Shown piece after piece: positions 11,090 to 22,760 of a stretch of 64,000 nucleotides of DNA; position 1 is the first letter of the stretch; each line of letters opens with the position of its first letter. The DNA lies in assembly GCA_009760855.2 (NCBI GenBank), contig WPIO01000181.1:246001-310000 (forward strand). The letters run 5' to 3'. The notes under the pieces are model-generated. The model was not told the DNA's origin and did not search any database. It worked only from the letters and a program-made list of their open reading frames with translations. The stretch comes from Cristatella mucedo. Its lineage: Eukaryota; Bryozoa; Phylactolaemata; Cristatellidae. The position numbers were made by a program, and so were the translations under genes.

Positions 11090-12420
11090 CGGCTGAGTGT
11101 GTGCACTGAGTGGATTCCTTTGTCGCTCGCCTTTCTCGCTGTCGCCTTCGGTAGTTGCGTCTGCGTTCTGCTCGCGTTCTGCTCGCGTTGCTTCTTTTTG
11201 TTCCCAATCCATTGCTGAGAAAGCCCGCCGGTCAAAAATGGCGCGCGAAGACCGCAGGTTTCACACGGAAATTAGAGTACACCGGTGTAACAGGAAACTC
11301 TATCTTTGCTTTGAACGGACGGCGGGCTTGAGCGTCCGCCGATCTGGCTGGTGAGCCCACGCAACTGCCACGGTTAGACTTACCTGTTAGTAAATGGAGC
11401 AAAATTTGCACAGGATGACAAATAAAAACCTACTTCTAAATTATTGTCAGTAGTTATTTTTCAAAACGTAATGCAATCTAACTGTGGTTAACTGCACTGG
11501 GTTGCGAATCAGCGTTGAGTTGCGTATCGTACCGTATGTACGGACGTGATGAACGTCTGTAAATTTATATCGACTATATAGTATTATCACGTCAATTATT
11601 GCGCGCAGACTCTACCTATGCATATATTCTACTTTCGCTTACCAAAGGCCGACGAAGCACGACTTCCGACCGGTCCCGCTCATTCTGGCAGCTTTCCAAT
11701 ATGCCAACTTAGCTGGTTCAAGCGCAGGAAGTGTCAGTCGCCGCTTCGGGAACCATTTAAAGTTCGTAGTCCTGTAAAGGCTTAGCATTTCAATGCTCAA
11801 TTTCAACTGTAAGAATCCATGTTGCAGCAATATGTACAAAGCAGCAAACTGTCTCATATTTTCCCCCTTTTCCACACACATCTTCGCTCTACCGCCGTAG
11901 TAGTACTATGGATATCTCATCAAAGAGTCAGCGTTAACGCTACGTCAGAGACTGAGACGGACTTATGGACAAAGAAACTAACAAAAAGCTTAGTTTTTAT
12001 TCGGGCTAATCATTATTTTTCATAATTACGGGGATTAAGGACCGATAATTTAACCATACTTACATTCAATCGTAATTGCACCGTAACTAATGCTTGCTGA
12101 AGCAGTGCTATTTCAATCCGTATTGTCAGTTTATTTCTTTCCGTTAAGGGCATAGGCGTGCTTGTACGTTTGGCCTTTCTCGATTGTTGTTCTGCCCCGG
12201 TGGTCACGAGCAGGCGTTGGTACGTTGATGCGTACTTCGTACGTTGGTGCTGCTTGCGCGACTCCTCCTGCCGTAATCCGAGGCAATCGTTTTAGCAGTA
12301 TTGGTTGCCGACTATGTGGTCTAGAATCCATTTTGTGCGCGGGGTTTTGTGCGGAAGACCCAAGCTCTCAAAGCTGCAGCACCTCGTTCGTGACAACGTC
12401 GCGCGCGCGTGCGCGGGCGA
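11090..12420. other. Unrecognised stretch
   Basis: No coding or repeat signature recognised; composition is unremarkable. Confidence 0.45.
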
Positions 12421-12424
12421 GAGA

Positions 12425-13500
12425 GATAATAATAATAATAATATTGCACTTGATAAAGCGCCCTCAGAGAACTTAATCTCTTTCTAGGCGCTTTACATTT
12501 GCTGCAAAGTGATACGCAATAGATTAGTAAGTAAAATCATGCTTGAAAAACAAACAAAATGAATAACATGGTTAGGGGTTACATGCACTGGGTCAGCATG
12601 CAAATGTGGTTAGTGGCAGCATGAACAGTGTCAGCACGCATAAGCACATCGAGGACGAATCACAAGGACCCACTAAATGCTGTCCTAAATAGGTATGTTT
12701 TTAAGTTTCTTTTAAATGTGGTCAGGTCAGGGGATGTTCTGATGCAGGTCGGGAGGGAGTTCCAGGCTGTGGGAGCATACGAGCTAAATGCACGGTCTCC
12801 AAAGGATTTAAGGTTTGTACGAGGTATTTCTAGACTGTTGGATTCCGAAAAGCGAGTGGTACGATGCTTTGCCTGATGGGGTAGTGTATCTGAAAGATAG
12901 GCTGGAGCCATAGAATGAAGAGACCTAAAAGTGAGCGACAAAACCTTGAAGTCAATCCGTTGCTTGACTGGTAACCAGTGCAGGTCGGCGAGAAGTGGAG
13001 TAATGTGGCAACTGCGCCGCTCACGACAGACAAGCCTAGCTGCAGAGTTTTGCACCAGCTGCAATCGCCTGACCGCACATGCTGGTAGGCCAGTAAGCAG
13101 TGAGTTGCAGAAGTCGAGACGAGATGTCACGAATGCATGGACCAACTTGGACGTGGTATCCTTATCTAAACAAGCCCTAATTTTAGCAATGTTATGAAGC
13201 TGAAAATAGGCTGATTTGACTGTGGAGCTGATATGGTCGTCTAACGAGAGGTCGCTTTGGAATATGACACCTAGATTTCGAGCTGATGCAACTGGAGATA
13301 TGCTGGCAGAGCCAATTTTGAAAGTCGGCCTTTCCAATTTCTGAATAACACTAGGTTTGCCCATAACTAGTAAGTTAGTTTTATCATCGTTTAGTTTTAG
13401 AAAATTTGCTGCCATCCATGATCGGATGTCATCAATGCATGCAGCAAGTGAGTTGAGAGAATTTGAGGTGCTCGAAGGCTGGGAGGGATCAAAGCAAAGG

Positions 13501-13504
<4 letters not shown>
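12425..13504 (-). mobile_element. Young L2-A LINE copy, 5' end at GA tract
   Basis: From the (ATA)n tail to the DDTQLY-type region the reading frame is open (minus strand, down to 12660) and nearly identical to the copy at 46468-47555. The LINE stops at 13504, where (GA)n begins in the middle of the codons for YLCFDPSQ. Confidence 0.95.

Positions 13505-13593
<89 letters not shown>
13504..13593. repeat. (GA)n microsatellite
   Basis: About 45 uninterrupted GA units join the LINE to the CpG-rich block. Confidence 0.98.
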
Positions 13594-13596
<3 letters not shown>

Positions 13597-13599
13597 AGC

Positions 13600-14660
13600 C
13601 GCGGAGCCATCGCATCTGCGCTCGCGTCGACGAGCCGCTCGCGACGCGAGCGCAGATGCTTCCGGCCGGCGAATGGTCGCCGCGAGAAAGCCGAACGCAT
13701 CGGGGAGACCGCATCGCGGCAGCCCCGTCGGTCGAGCTTCGACGGCCGCGTCGCGCGATCGTGCGCGCGCGTGCGTTCGGGTGACCTACGAACTGCTAAC
13801 CGCATTTGGGCCAAATCTTACCGATAGCGTGCTGATTAGCAGAGCGAGCGCCGCATGGTTGCGAACATAGTTACACAGCTACAGTCGCTTAGCTACGAAC
13901 GGTGGCGAGCGGCGGCGTACGGGCTCAGCTTGCGCAGTAAGCGCGCCGCAAATTGCGACGACGCGGCGAGCGCTCCTCCCCTCCCACCGCATAGCCGGCG
14001 AGCGGAAATAGCTGACGGCGTACCGCCCCCATCCAGGGTGCGCGGAGGTCAAGGACTGCGAAACTCGATCCGGTCTTTCGCCGGCAGACCACGTAAGCGC
14101 TAGAATGACCGGCGGGCGCGGAGCGAAAGGAAAGAGAAAAGGCAAAGGCAGCGCCGCAGGTGAGACGGATTCAGGCGCGCCCGCCGTTACCCAACGCGCG
14201 GTCTCGCGCTTGTCGTTGTCGGCTGCGAGCCGGCCGTCCGCCGCGGCGGCGCCACCGGCGCGGCCGCCGCCGGACGGCGGAGACGCGCGGGCCCGACGTG
14301 TCCACCGCGAGGCTGCCGTAATGGCCGTCTCGCCGAACCACGCGCGCGCGCCTCTGTGCAAGTCGGCTCCTACAAATGTCGCTCGCGCGCCACCAGTCGG
14401 CGCACCCCCGCCCGCCCGCCGCTCGGCTCGGGAGCTCTTCCGCAGCCGAGCGCCGTGACCGGCGGCCTCTCGGCTGCGCCGCGGCCGCTCCGTCTGCGGC
14501 GCCGCGCAGCCGACCGCCGCTCAGCCGACCGCCGCTCAGCCGCGTTTCTTAATAGCGCCGACGCCGAGGCTCCGACCCCCGCCCTTCGGGTAGCGCTGCG
14601 CTGAGTTACTGCCTTTGGCGGCTGCCGCCCTGCAACCGGCCCTGGCCGGCCCAGACCTAC
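13600..14660 (+). promoter_or_regulatory. CpG-rich block, probable ASPH promoter and 5' UTR
   Basis: CpG is very dense here compared with all surrounding sequence, and the block contains the candidate first coding exon at 14105. It opens with a perfect 18-bp inverted repeat (13612-13629 and 13642-13659, 12-nt loop). No TATA box is obvious. Promoter assignment is inferred from composition and position. Confidence 0.5.
14105..14159 (+). CDS. ASPH: ASPH exon 1: cytosolic basic N-terminal tail
   Basis: The ATG has an A at -3 and opens an 18-residue lysine- and arginine-rich peptide, MTGGRGAKGKRKGKGSAA. It ends at a strong donor (GCAG|GTGAGA) in phase 1. ASPH proteins are type II membrane proteins whose first exon encodes a short basic cytosolic tail, and the next exon here starts in the matching phase. 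The CpG-rich setting suits a first exon. An alternative start is the in-frame ATG at 17581 in exon 2. Assignment rests on phase, composition and position, not on sequence identity. Confidence 0.55.
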
Positions 14661-14664
14661 TTAC

Positions 14665-15446
14665 GACAATTCAGCCGGCAAGCGCCTTTGTGAAGGTGGC
14701 GGGCGGGTGCGAAGGAGCGTCTCGCCTGCAGCAGTCGCACGTAGGCAGCAGCCATAGGCTGTGGGAGGGCTAATGACGCGGCTGCAGCGGCAGCATCACC
14801 CTGTGGCCGCCCGTCGACCGGCTGGTGGCTGGCGATGCGATGGCCGGGGGGGGGGGAGGGAGGGAGTTTCGGCAGCTGCGACCGGTCTCCGACAGCTGTG
14901 CTCGGTTTGTCGGACTGGCTCGCCAGCTTGGTGCCTGCTCCTGCTCCTGCTCCACTAACTCCGCCGTCGTTCCGAGAAGCCCCTCGGTGTTGCAGGACGA
15001 CGAACACGGGCGCCCAGCGAGAGCCGATGATCGTTTAATGAATAATGCGGGGAGAGGAGGAGGCTGCCCTCGATGTTTGCCGATGTTTTCCGAGGAGGCC
15101 GAGGGAGGAGAGAGGAGAGCACCCGGACGAGGGTGAAGGAGGCTGCTAAAAAGCCGATTTATGTGCAAAAAAGCAGATACAAAAGCAGGCAGCAGGCTTA
15201 TGTGTACAGAGCTCGTGCAGTGCGACGACGTTTTACGGTAGTTCGTACGATAAGCCGAGGCGGCGGCTCCTGTGCCGTGTGTGCAGCTCCTGACATGCAA
15301 AAAAGCCTCGCGGCGGCCCACCGTGGCGGCTTGCCGTGCAGCGGCCTGCGGCAGTGAGAAGCTCGACGCTTTCTCGGCGTCCGAGTCCTCAGGAGCGAGA
15401 GCTTCCGCTTGTGCTTGGGTGTGCCCTGCTTGTGCTCCTTGCCTGC
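14665..15446. other. GC-rich intron 1 sequence
   Basis: Intronic in my model. It contains a 12-base G run near 14849 and purine-rich tracts. No exon recognised. Confidence 0.4.
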
Positions 15447-15811
15447 ATTTAGTTCGTATGCTCCCAAAGCCTGGAACTCCGTCCCGACCTGCATCAGAAC
15501 ATCCCCTGACCTGACCACATTTAAAAGGAACCTAAAAACACACCTATTTAGGACAGCATTTAGTGGGTCCCTGTGATTCGTCTTTGATGTGCTTGTGCGT
15601 GCTGACACTGTGCATGCTGCCACTAACCACGTTTGCATGCTGACCCTGTGCATGTCACCCCTAACCATATTATTCATTTTGTTTGTTTTTCAAGCATGAT
15701 TTTACGTACCATTCAATTGCATTTCACTTTACAGCAAATGTAAAGCGCCTAGAGAGAGATTGAGTTCTCTGAGGGCACTTTATCAAGTGAATTATTATTA
15801 TTATTATTATT
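15447..15811 (+). mobile_element. L2-A 3'-end copy
   Basis: It starts inside ORF2 at the SSYAPKAWNSLP-type block, keeps the C-terminal FRTAFSGSL end and the full 3' UTR with hairpin, and ends in (ATT)n. It is a well-preserved 5'-truncated insertion in intron 1. Confidence 0.93.
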
Positions 15812-15814
15812 AAC

Positions 15815-16030
15815 GTCGGCAAGAGGATACTGGAGAGAGCGGGGACTGCAGGGTGGCATGGTTAGCGGCCGGAAGGAATAGATCGAGAGACATGGAACAA
15901 ATTAATAAACAGGAAGATGACAGAAAAAGAAAGTCGTGCTTGGCGCGACGAGGGAAAACAGTCACAGGAGGCTTGCAGCCAAGGTCCGATTTGGCCCCGT
16001 TGTTGCTCACAGTGGCATGCTGGCTGGACC
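15815..16030. other. Unrecognised intron sequence
   Basis: Sequence between two LINE tails; nothing recognised. Confidence 0.4.
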
Positions 16031-16031
16031 T

Positions 16032-16125
16032 TTATAATAACAATAATAATAATAATAACAATATTGCATTTGTTATAATGCCCTCAGAGAACCCAATCTC
16101 TTTCTAGGCACCTTACATTTGCTGC
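16032..16125 (-). mobile_element. L2-A 3'-end fragment
   Basis: (AAT)n with interruptions, then TGCCCTCAGAGAACCCAATC and TTTCTAGGCACCTTACATTT, which is the hairpin on the minus strand. Confidence 0.88.
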
Positions 16126-16129
16126 GCTT

Positions 16130-16808
16130 TGAAATTCTAGCAACCGAGCCACTGCCCTACGAGCAGAGCTAATGCGTGCTGTATGTGCGAGATACATGCT
16201 GTGTGTGCGAGATTTGAGCTGAAACGAAAAACCCAAAAAGTTGAGCAAACTCTGTTGCTGGTGCTAAAGAGATCGCTTTTGGTGTTATCGCTCAGTCGAG
16301 TAGACTTTGCGCAGGCTACTGCTGCCGGCCTCATTCCGTTGAGGTGTGAAGTCTATTGCCCGGGATGGCTGGGTGGAGGGCAAAGGCTATCCATTACTCG
16401 GAATACAAGCAGCTGCAGCAGGTAGTGAGGGAAGGAGGGAGGAGGGAGCCCTCGGCTTGCCGACTTGCCGACTTGCTGACTGCCGGTGACTAAGGACACA
16501 CCCGCTGAAGGCTTTTAACCGGAGCACACAGCTGTGCTTGAGAAAACTGCTCACCATTGGCCACGTGGCATTCCATCAATGTGCTAAAGCGGTGACTGAA
16601 AGAGGCTAAAGCATCATCAGCATCTGGGCAGATTGTCGATTGTTGCCGTGTCTGCTCATGCAGCTGCTAGCTCTCTATGCTGGTGTTTGAGTGCATTCTT
16701 TCTTTTCTGTTTTGTGCGAGCTCGTCATTTTCGCATCATGCCGACCTGTTTCTCTGCACTTGATGCAGTGCAAAGCGAAATCCTATGCTAGCCAGTGAGC
16801 TGCCTAAA
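16130..16808. other. Unrecognised intron sequence
   Basis: No feature recognised. Confidence 0.4.
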
Positions 16809-16810
16809 GC

Positions 16811-16968
16811 GCTGCTTTAGCCACGTGGTTAAGGTGCTCGCCTCGACCAAAGTCAATGTTAATGTATTTGATGACCGAGGTCGTGGGCTCGAGCCCCGTG
16901 GCATATGAGAAACGCCTGAATAGAGATTATGCTCTTGCAGGGTGCTACACAATGACATATATATTTTC
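16811..16968 (+). mobile_element. SINE-B copy with internal insertion
   Basis: GTGGTTAAGGTGCTCGCC head, an extra ~20 bp around 16855, B-box GGGCTCGAGCCCC, and tail CGCCTGAATAGAGATTATGC to GGGTGCTACACAATGA. Confidence 0.83.
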
Positions 16969-17104
16969 GAATTATATTAAATACATCGGCATGCTTCTGA
17001 GCCGATGTTTGAGCACGTCCTCGCAAAGCGAGCTTTCTCGCAGCTGCTAGCTCGAGTAGGGCAGTGCAATTAGCCAACAAACCTTGAACTCCGACTGTGT
17101 TGAG

Positions 17105-17281
17105 ATGGGCGACTTGAGCCGTAATGGCTCACTAGGTAAGGTGGTTGCTTTTCCCGACCTCGGTCCCGAGTTCGTGGTTTCGAATCCTGTGTTGGGCGAT
17201 CCTTTATCGCCACTGCAAGCGGTGGTGATAGCCGTAAAGGCTCTTCTGTCGCTATACAAAAAGAGGCTGCTAAATCAGCTA
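17105..17281 (+). mobile_element. SINE-A copy
   Basis: A-box-like TGGCTCACTAGGTAAGG, B-box GGTTTCGAATCCTG, body AGCCGTAAAGGCTCTTCTGT, end GAGGCTGCTAAATCAGC plus a T run. It is one of the best-preserved copies and lies about 290 bp before exon 2. Confidence 0.92.
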
Positions 17282-17566
17282 GTCTTTTTTAGAGCTGCCA
17301 TTATGTTGGAGTTTACTGCACATGCTGCTGCTGCTAATAGAAAAACCTAAATCTTAATGGACCGGCTCATGTATACAGAGCGGCAGAAGCAGCGTTAGCG
17401 GCTATCGCTCCCCACATGAAGTGGGCCATTGAGGTTTGCCGGCCTGCCTGCCTGCAGGACTCGAACCCTTCACGACCTGCGTCGTGCAGTGCCAGCACGT
17501 TATCAGACTACAGCCGTCACGGTCATTGCATTGTTCTGCCACGATGCAAAATTTGCCTCGTTGCAG

Positions 17567-17779
17567 CAGCAGCCACAGAAATGGCAAGCGATCGGAACGA
17601 GGGCGTGGACAGCACAGCTGCCGAGGTCCGCAATGAGTCGAAACGGCGGTCCGGCAGTCCTGGCGCCGCCGAGCAGCGGGCGACCCCGGCGGCGACTACC
17701 AGTGGCTGGCTGTCGTGTGTCTTGGTCGTGTCCATCGCCGTTGGTGTCGGTGCCGCAGCGTGCGTCTTCTACGGCGACG
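17567..17779 (+). CDS. ASPH: ASPH exon 2: signal-anchor transmembrane exon
   Basis: After the acceptor (TTGCAG, with three further in-phase AGs at 17567-17578), 71 codons give a hydrophilic stretch and then one hydrophobic segment, GWLSCVLVVSIAVG and onward (model residues 66-87). The exon ends at GACG|GTGAGC. Both ends are phase 1. A short tail followed by a single membrane span, then a luminal acidic region, is the ASPH layout; the sequence itself is not strongly conserved. The open frame continues 100 bases past the donor to a stop at 17880, so an unspliced product would be a 99-residue membrane peptide. If translation began at ATG 17581 this would be the first exon. Confidence 0.65.
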
Positions 17780-17999
17780 GTGAGCCGGAAGCAAGAGCAA
17801 GCACGAGCGTAGCTGCCGGCGCCGCATGCGGCCACTGTGCAGCCGAGCAGCGTGAACCCGCCGAGCGGCGGTCGTTATAGTGCTGCTTGTTAGCCTTCCT
17901 CGGGCTGGTTCATTGTGCAAACGCCCCCTGTTTTGATTCGCAAACTCCAACGTTACTCGAGCAATCCGACCAAAATAAACTTAGTATCTAGCGCTAGGG

Positions 18000-18136
18000 A
18001 TATATATATATATATGTACATATATATATATGTATATATATATAAATATAGACATATATATATAGATATATATATATATATAGACATATATATATATATA
18101 TAGACATATATGTAACATATACAGGATATAATATAA

Positions 18137-18193
<57 letters not shown>
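18000..18193. repeat. (TA)n-rich compound microsatellite
   Basis: TA runs are broken by GTACA, GTATA and GACATA steps, then a pure (TA)n run (18140-18193). It lies in intron 2. Confidence 0.97.
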
Positions 18194-18195
<2 letters not shown>

Positions 18196-18199
18196 TGCA

Positions 18200-18810
18200 T
18201 CAACCCATTGAATGGCAAGCTTTTGCATAAAATCGATGCACGGCGAAAGCAGTCCGTAGTCTAGAATGTGGGATACACTTAAACAAGATGTAGCTGTTTC
18301 CATGCCCGCCCAGAACCAGTGCAAAAAACAGCACTCGTAACTGTGCCCCTCTTTTGAGGACGCTCGACTGGTACCGGTGAAGCCTTGAACCTTTGAGCCG
18401 TGGCTAGCGGCTTGTATTTGCAGCACGCAGATGTACCGACAGTAGCAGAGCAGGGCAGCAACAAGGAGTGAGGCCCATACCTTAGTCCAAGTTAAAGTAA
18501 TCAATAAAAGTCCATGTGGTAGAGAATAATTAAATTGAATATTATATTTATAAAATATCACATTTAAGTGCTATTTATATTTATTCATTTATTTTATATT
18601 TAAATATTATAGTTATAAAAATAACAAGTCCATATTGTAGAGAAGTCCATTCGACCGTGATGAAGGGTTACAGGCATCTTACATCATCAGCCATGGCATG
18701 CAGCAGCTCTTTTACTGCTCCACTGAACTTTGAACTTGAACTTGGACCATTGAACTTCCCGACCTCGCATAGCCTCGGGCGCAAAACTCAGGCCTTGCCA
18801 AATGCCTAAA
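18200..18810. other. Unrecognised intron sequence
   Basis: AT-rich stretch at 18530-18650; nothing recognised. Confidence 0.4.
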
Positions 18811-18813
18811 AAA

Positions 18814-18980
18814 CTAGCTGATTTAACAGCCTCTTTTGTATAGCGACAGAAGAGCCTTTACGGCTATCACTGGTGCTTGCAGTGGCGATAAAGGATCGCC
18901 CACCACAGGATTCGAACCCACGACCTCGGGGCAGAGGTCGTGAAAAGCAACCGCCTTACCCAGTGAGCCATAACGGCTTA
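18814..18980 (-). mobile_element. SINE-A copy
   Basis: The minus strand carries the full family: TAAGCCGTTATGGCTCACTG head, B-box GGGTTCGAATCCTG, body and AGGCTGTTAAATCAGCTAG end. Confidence 0.92.
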
Positions 18981-18984
18981 TGCA

Positions 18985-20165
18985 AAATTTTGAGAGTGCA
19001 TGTCTCCTGTTCTACATGAACGAAAATAAAGAACAACTGTGGCTGCATAGTGTTGATCGCTGTTGGCCTTAGGACAACCGAATGCCGATCTCGGGTTTGT
19101 TGTTAGTCTTTTGCTCAGAAGTTTTGCTGAGATGCTTGATAGCAGTCTGTATTAGGGTTCAAATACATTTCGGTTTGTGCATTTGGAAGCCAGGTGGCCC
19201 TTTGCACGAACGCATTTTTTCAGGTGTAAGCTCGCTGGACCATCGCTGTGCTTAGTCTCGTCTAAAGATTTCGATTAAAAAATTAAAAATTAAAGATTAT
19301 TTAGTCTCGATTAAAGATTTCGAACTATTTCGATCTGGTGACACTGAAGAAATGCTTTTGTGGCGCTTCATTTCAGGCGGAGCATGTCAAGAGCTGCTGA
19401 CAATCTGCAAAACTGTTCGACTGCCGATTCAGCGTCTGCTTTGCATACCACGACATAATTTCGCTAATTGCATAATTTCGATCACCTCTCTAGGTGACCT
19501 TCTGACCTTCTAGATAAAGATTACCTTTACAATAGCATTACCTAGGCGTCCGTCGTGTCTAAGATAAGAAGTCGCGCTGCATGACAGCGTCGATCTTATA
19601 TTTATGTTCCTGTTGTGGCCACAGACCTGATGAACAGTGTCGTCGTGGATCGGCAGGCGAGTTGCTGATAAAAACTCTCTTGGATCGCGTGCACGCAGAT
19701 GCAGGGCTTAATCGTCGATATGGCAACAAGTATCGTCGTCACGCAGCTTCGAGCAGTTGACCGAGCTGGTCGCATGCCCCGAGGGGCACCTGCTCTTATG
19801 AAGGACCTTCGATTGCCATTCAAGGCGTCCGTGGTTCGTCCTTGCTTAGCTGCGTGGACTGAAAGAAGCTGCGAGCAGATTCCTGCTTCGCTGCTAAGCT
19901 GGTTTAGCCCAGGGTTAAGAGGCTCGCTCGCCAAAGGCGACCGAGCCCGATCCGAATGAGTTATTTGTGCTGGATGCCGCGCTGAAGTACGCTAAATACT
20001 GCAGCACCTTCCTCGAGCGCATGCCTAGAAAAATCAGTGCTGGTGGGATGGCGTCGATGGCTCCAATAAGCAGTGAATCAACCGGGATGGACAAGTACCA
20101 TTAGGCTGACCTATGCCTGTCACCGTCGTGCTGATGACATTAGGATAATTTTGACACAGAGGACA
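18985..20165. other. Unrecognised intron sequence with partial SINE-B head
   Basis: At 19899-19960 CTGGTTTAGCCCAGGGTTAA resembles a SINE-B head without its tail. The rest is unrecognised. Confidence 0.35.
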
Positions 20166-20169
20166 TTTG

Positions 20170-20622
20170 AATGGTTCCCATCAAGCAGCCCATCGAGTTC
20201 AAAGTTTTGTCACTCACTTTTAACTATTTTTATTCTCTTGCACTAGCACATCTATTGGAACTGCTCTCCCAATCAGGCTAGGCATCGTGCCACCTGCTCT
20301 TCTGACTCAAGTCGTGTAACTGTGCCTCAAGCCAGCATCAAATCCTTTAAGGGACCTTGCCTTTAGTTCGTGTTCTCCCACAGCGTGGAACTCACTCCCG
20401 ACTGACGTCACGATATCCCCTGACTTGGCATTTAAAAAGAAGTTAAAAAATGCACCTGTTCCTCAGCATTTGCTTGATCCGTGTAGTTTGTCCTTCGTGT
20501 GCTAATGCGTGCTGACACTGTGGATGTTATCACACGCTTCTTTTGCAGCATATGATAAGTGCCCAGAAATGGATTTAGTTCTCTGAGAGTGCTATGCAAA
20601 TGTATGAATAATTTTATTATTA
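20170..20622 (+). mobile_element. L2-A 3'-end fragment, decayed
   Basis: FKVLSLTF-like and APTAWNSLP-like codons are recognisable, followed by the 3' UTR and a short (ATT) tail. It is a diverged insertion just upstream of exon 3. Confidence 0.8.
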
Positions 20623-20764
20623 CGCCTGCTCAAGGTGGCGCTTTCAGCTGTTTGTGGTATGAGTATTTTCTCACGATTCGCATTTGACGGGTTTCGAGTG
20701 CGCTATAGCGATCTGTCGGTGTGTGCACGAAACTCCCACGACTCCCTTGACTGTGCCGTTGTAG

Positions 20765-21370
20765 CCATACTCCTCACTTTGGAGAAGTATGGCGTGGACA
20801 CCGACAGCGTTCTTCGTGGACTTTATCCGAAGGGTGCGAGTGAGGACGCTGCCCCAGCAAGCGCCGGCAAAGTCCCGCCGTCTTCTGCGGCCTACGAAGC
20901 GACCCCTGGTGAGCGAGAGGACAGCGTTTCGTCGGACAATAGCGTTGGGCCATCTGTGTCGACCAGTCGAGACGAGCTGCCGATCGACGACGATGAAGCC
21001 ACACTCGAACAGCGCGAGAAGAGAGATGAAGCTGCCGCCGGCGCTGATTTTTGCCATGGCGTTGATTCCGAAGAGCCAGCAGCTGCTGAAGCAGCAGCAG
21101 CAGCAGAGCAGACGTACAAAGCCGTTGGCCTGGATGAAGTGGCCGCGCCGGCAGATGCAGGCCTCTCGGTCGGAGATGGCGTCGACGACGTGATACTCAC
21201 GATCGGTGAAGCGCGAGACGTCCGGCCGCCAGCTGACGGCGAGCAAGCGGCGAGTCCTGCAGCTGCCGAGGCAACAGCAGGGGAGGAAACACACGAAGCT
21301 CGGCCGATCGATGAGCCTGCAGCAGCAGCAGCAGCAGCAGCCAGCGTTGCAGCAGCATCGCAGGCCGAAG
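20765..21370 (+). CDS. ASPH: ASPH exon 3 (probable): acidic, alanine-rich luminal linker
   Basis: This 202-codon open segment is rich in Glu, Asp and Ala, with alanine runs encoded by GCA repeats. It ends at a consensus donor (GAAG|GTAAGC) in phase 1, matching exon 4. The acceptor is uncertain: GTTGTAG before 20765 and CTTTCAG before 20648 both give the phase 1 entry required by exon 2. ASPH luminal linkers are acidic and poorly conserved, so composition and phase are the only support. No EF-hand, present in some vertebrate isoforms, can be seen. Reading on past the donor meets a stop at 21382. Confidence 0.55.
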
Positions 21371-21384
21371 GTAAGCTGCTCTGA

Positions 21385-21744
21385 GGTGCCTGATGCCGTG
21401 CCTGGCCACATGCAGCCGACCGACCCTCCACCTTTTGGCCCCTCGACCGGTCGACCGCTTTGTGCTGCATCGAGTCTGTACAGGTGCCTCTGCCGCTTTG
21501 TCGTTTGCACCAGCCGATGGCCCCTGGGATTAAGGCTGACACCCGGGATTAAGGCTGACCCCTGGGATTGAAGCTGATCCCTGGGATTGAAGCTGGCTCC
21601 AGGAATTGAATGTGTGGACTTACGGGACATGAGTCTACCACGTGCGTGGCAAGCAGAATCTCGGTTCGTGTGCTCGAGCCACAGGCAGGCAGGCGAGCTC
21701 GCAGCACCGACTGTGCTCACGGTGGGCCAACATTAGTCGGTGAT
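21385..21744. repeat. Short tandem GGGATTRAGGCTGA-type repeat in intron 3
   Basis: At 21530-21610 a unit of about 20 bp (GGGATTAAGGCTGACMCC, later GGGATTGAAGCTGAYCCC) repeats about five times with drift. The rest is unrecognised. Confidence 0.6.
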
Positions 21745-22073
<329 letters not shown>

Positions 22074-22074
22074 T

Positions 22075-22625
22075 GCATCTTGTCGTCCTCAGCTGTGGAA
22101 CCTGTGACCTACGAACCCGGATGAGGAAACTAGGTGGCTAGCTGCCTACCCATTCACCAAGAAGAATCTCAAAGCAGCAAGAGGCATATCTATCCCTGTG
22201 CCACACGGGAAACCTTGCGGTCTAGTTGCTGCTGCTGTACACTATCTTTGTAGCCGGAGCGCACTGCGACGTGGGAAAGGGCAGTGCTGCCAGGCCTTAT
22301 CACGCGCAGACTTATCGTATGCAGAATTATCCAGGAAGGGCCATCGGTGGAGCACGTTACTGTCCTCTCTGCCCCCTTTTTCTGTTTCTCTCTGTCTCAC
22401 TCTTTTTCCGTCTCTCACTGTCTCTCTCAGTCTTTTCTACTTGCTATGCTAAAGCTTGTCCAGCATTCGACCTGAGCGCTGACACACGGACCAGTCGTGT
22501 TTTATTTCCTCCGGAAGCTAGCTTAGACAGTTTCGTTTGGCAGTAATTGCAGTAATTGGCCCCGTGATCGGCAGCCCCTTTCCTCGTGATAGATAGTCGA
22601 CCGTGGATGGCAGTCGAAATGCATC
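22075..22625. other. Unrecognised intron sequence
   Basis: Pyrimidine-rich region at 22370-22440 (TCTCTCACTGTCTCTCTC); no exon recognised. Confidence 0.4.
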
Positions 22626-22627
22626 GC

Positions 22628-22760
22628 TCCGGTTTGGCCTAGGGGTTAAGGGGCTTGCTTTCGATCACCGAGGTCCTGGGCTCGAGCCCTGTGGCACATA
22701 TTTGAAGCGCCTGGATAGAGATTATCTTCTCTTTGGATGCCTATACAAACGAATGATATT
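22628..22760 (+). mobile_element. SINE-B copy
   Basis: GGTTTGGCCTAGGGGTTAAG head, B-box GGGCTCGAGCCCTG, tail AGCGCCTGGATAGAGATTAT to GGATGCCTATACAAACGAAT. Confidence 0.9.

Noticed and set aside
13660-14361. Overlapping open frames on both strands in the CpG-rich block
   Set aside because: High GC removes stop codons by chance. Only the short exon at 14105-14159 has a splice donor and phase support.
20671-21720. 349-codon minus-strand open frame opposite exon 3
   Set aside because: It is an antisense shadow of GC-rich coding sequence. It is cysteine and serine rich, shows no recognised domain, and the plus strand has phase-consistent splice sites.
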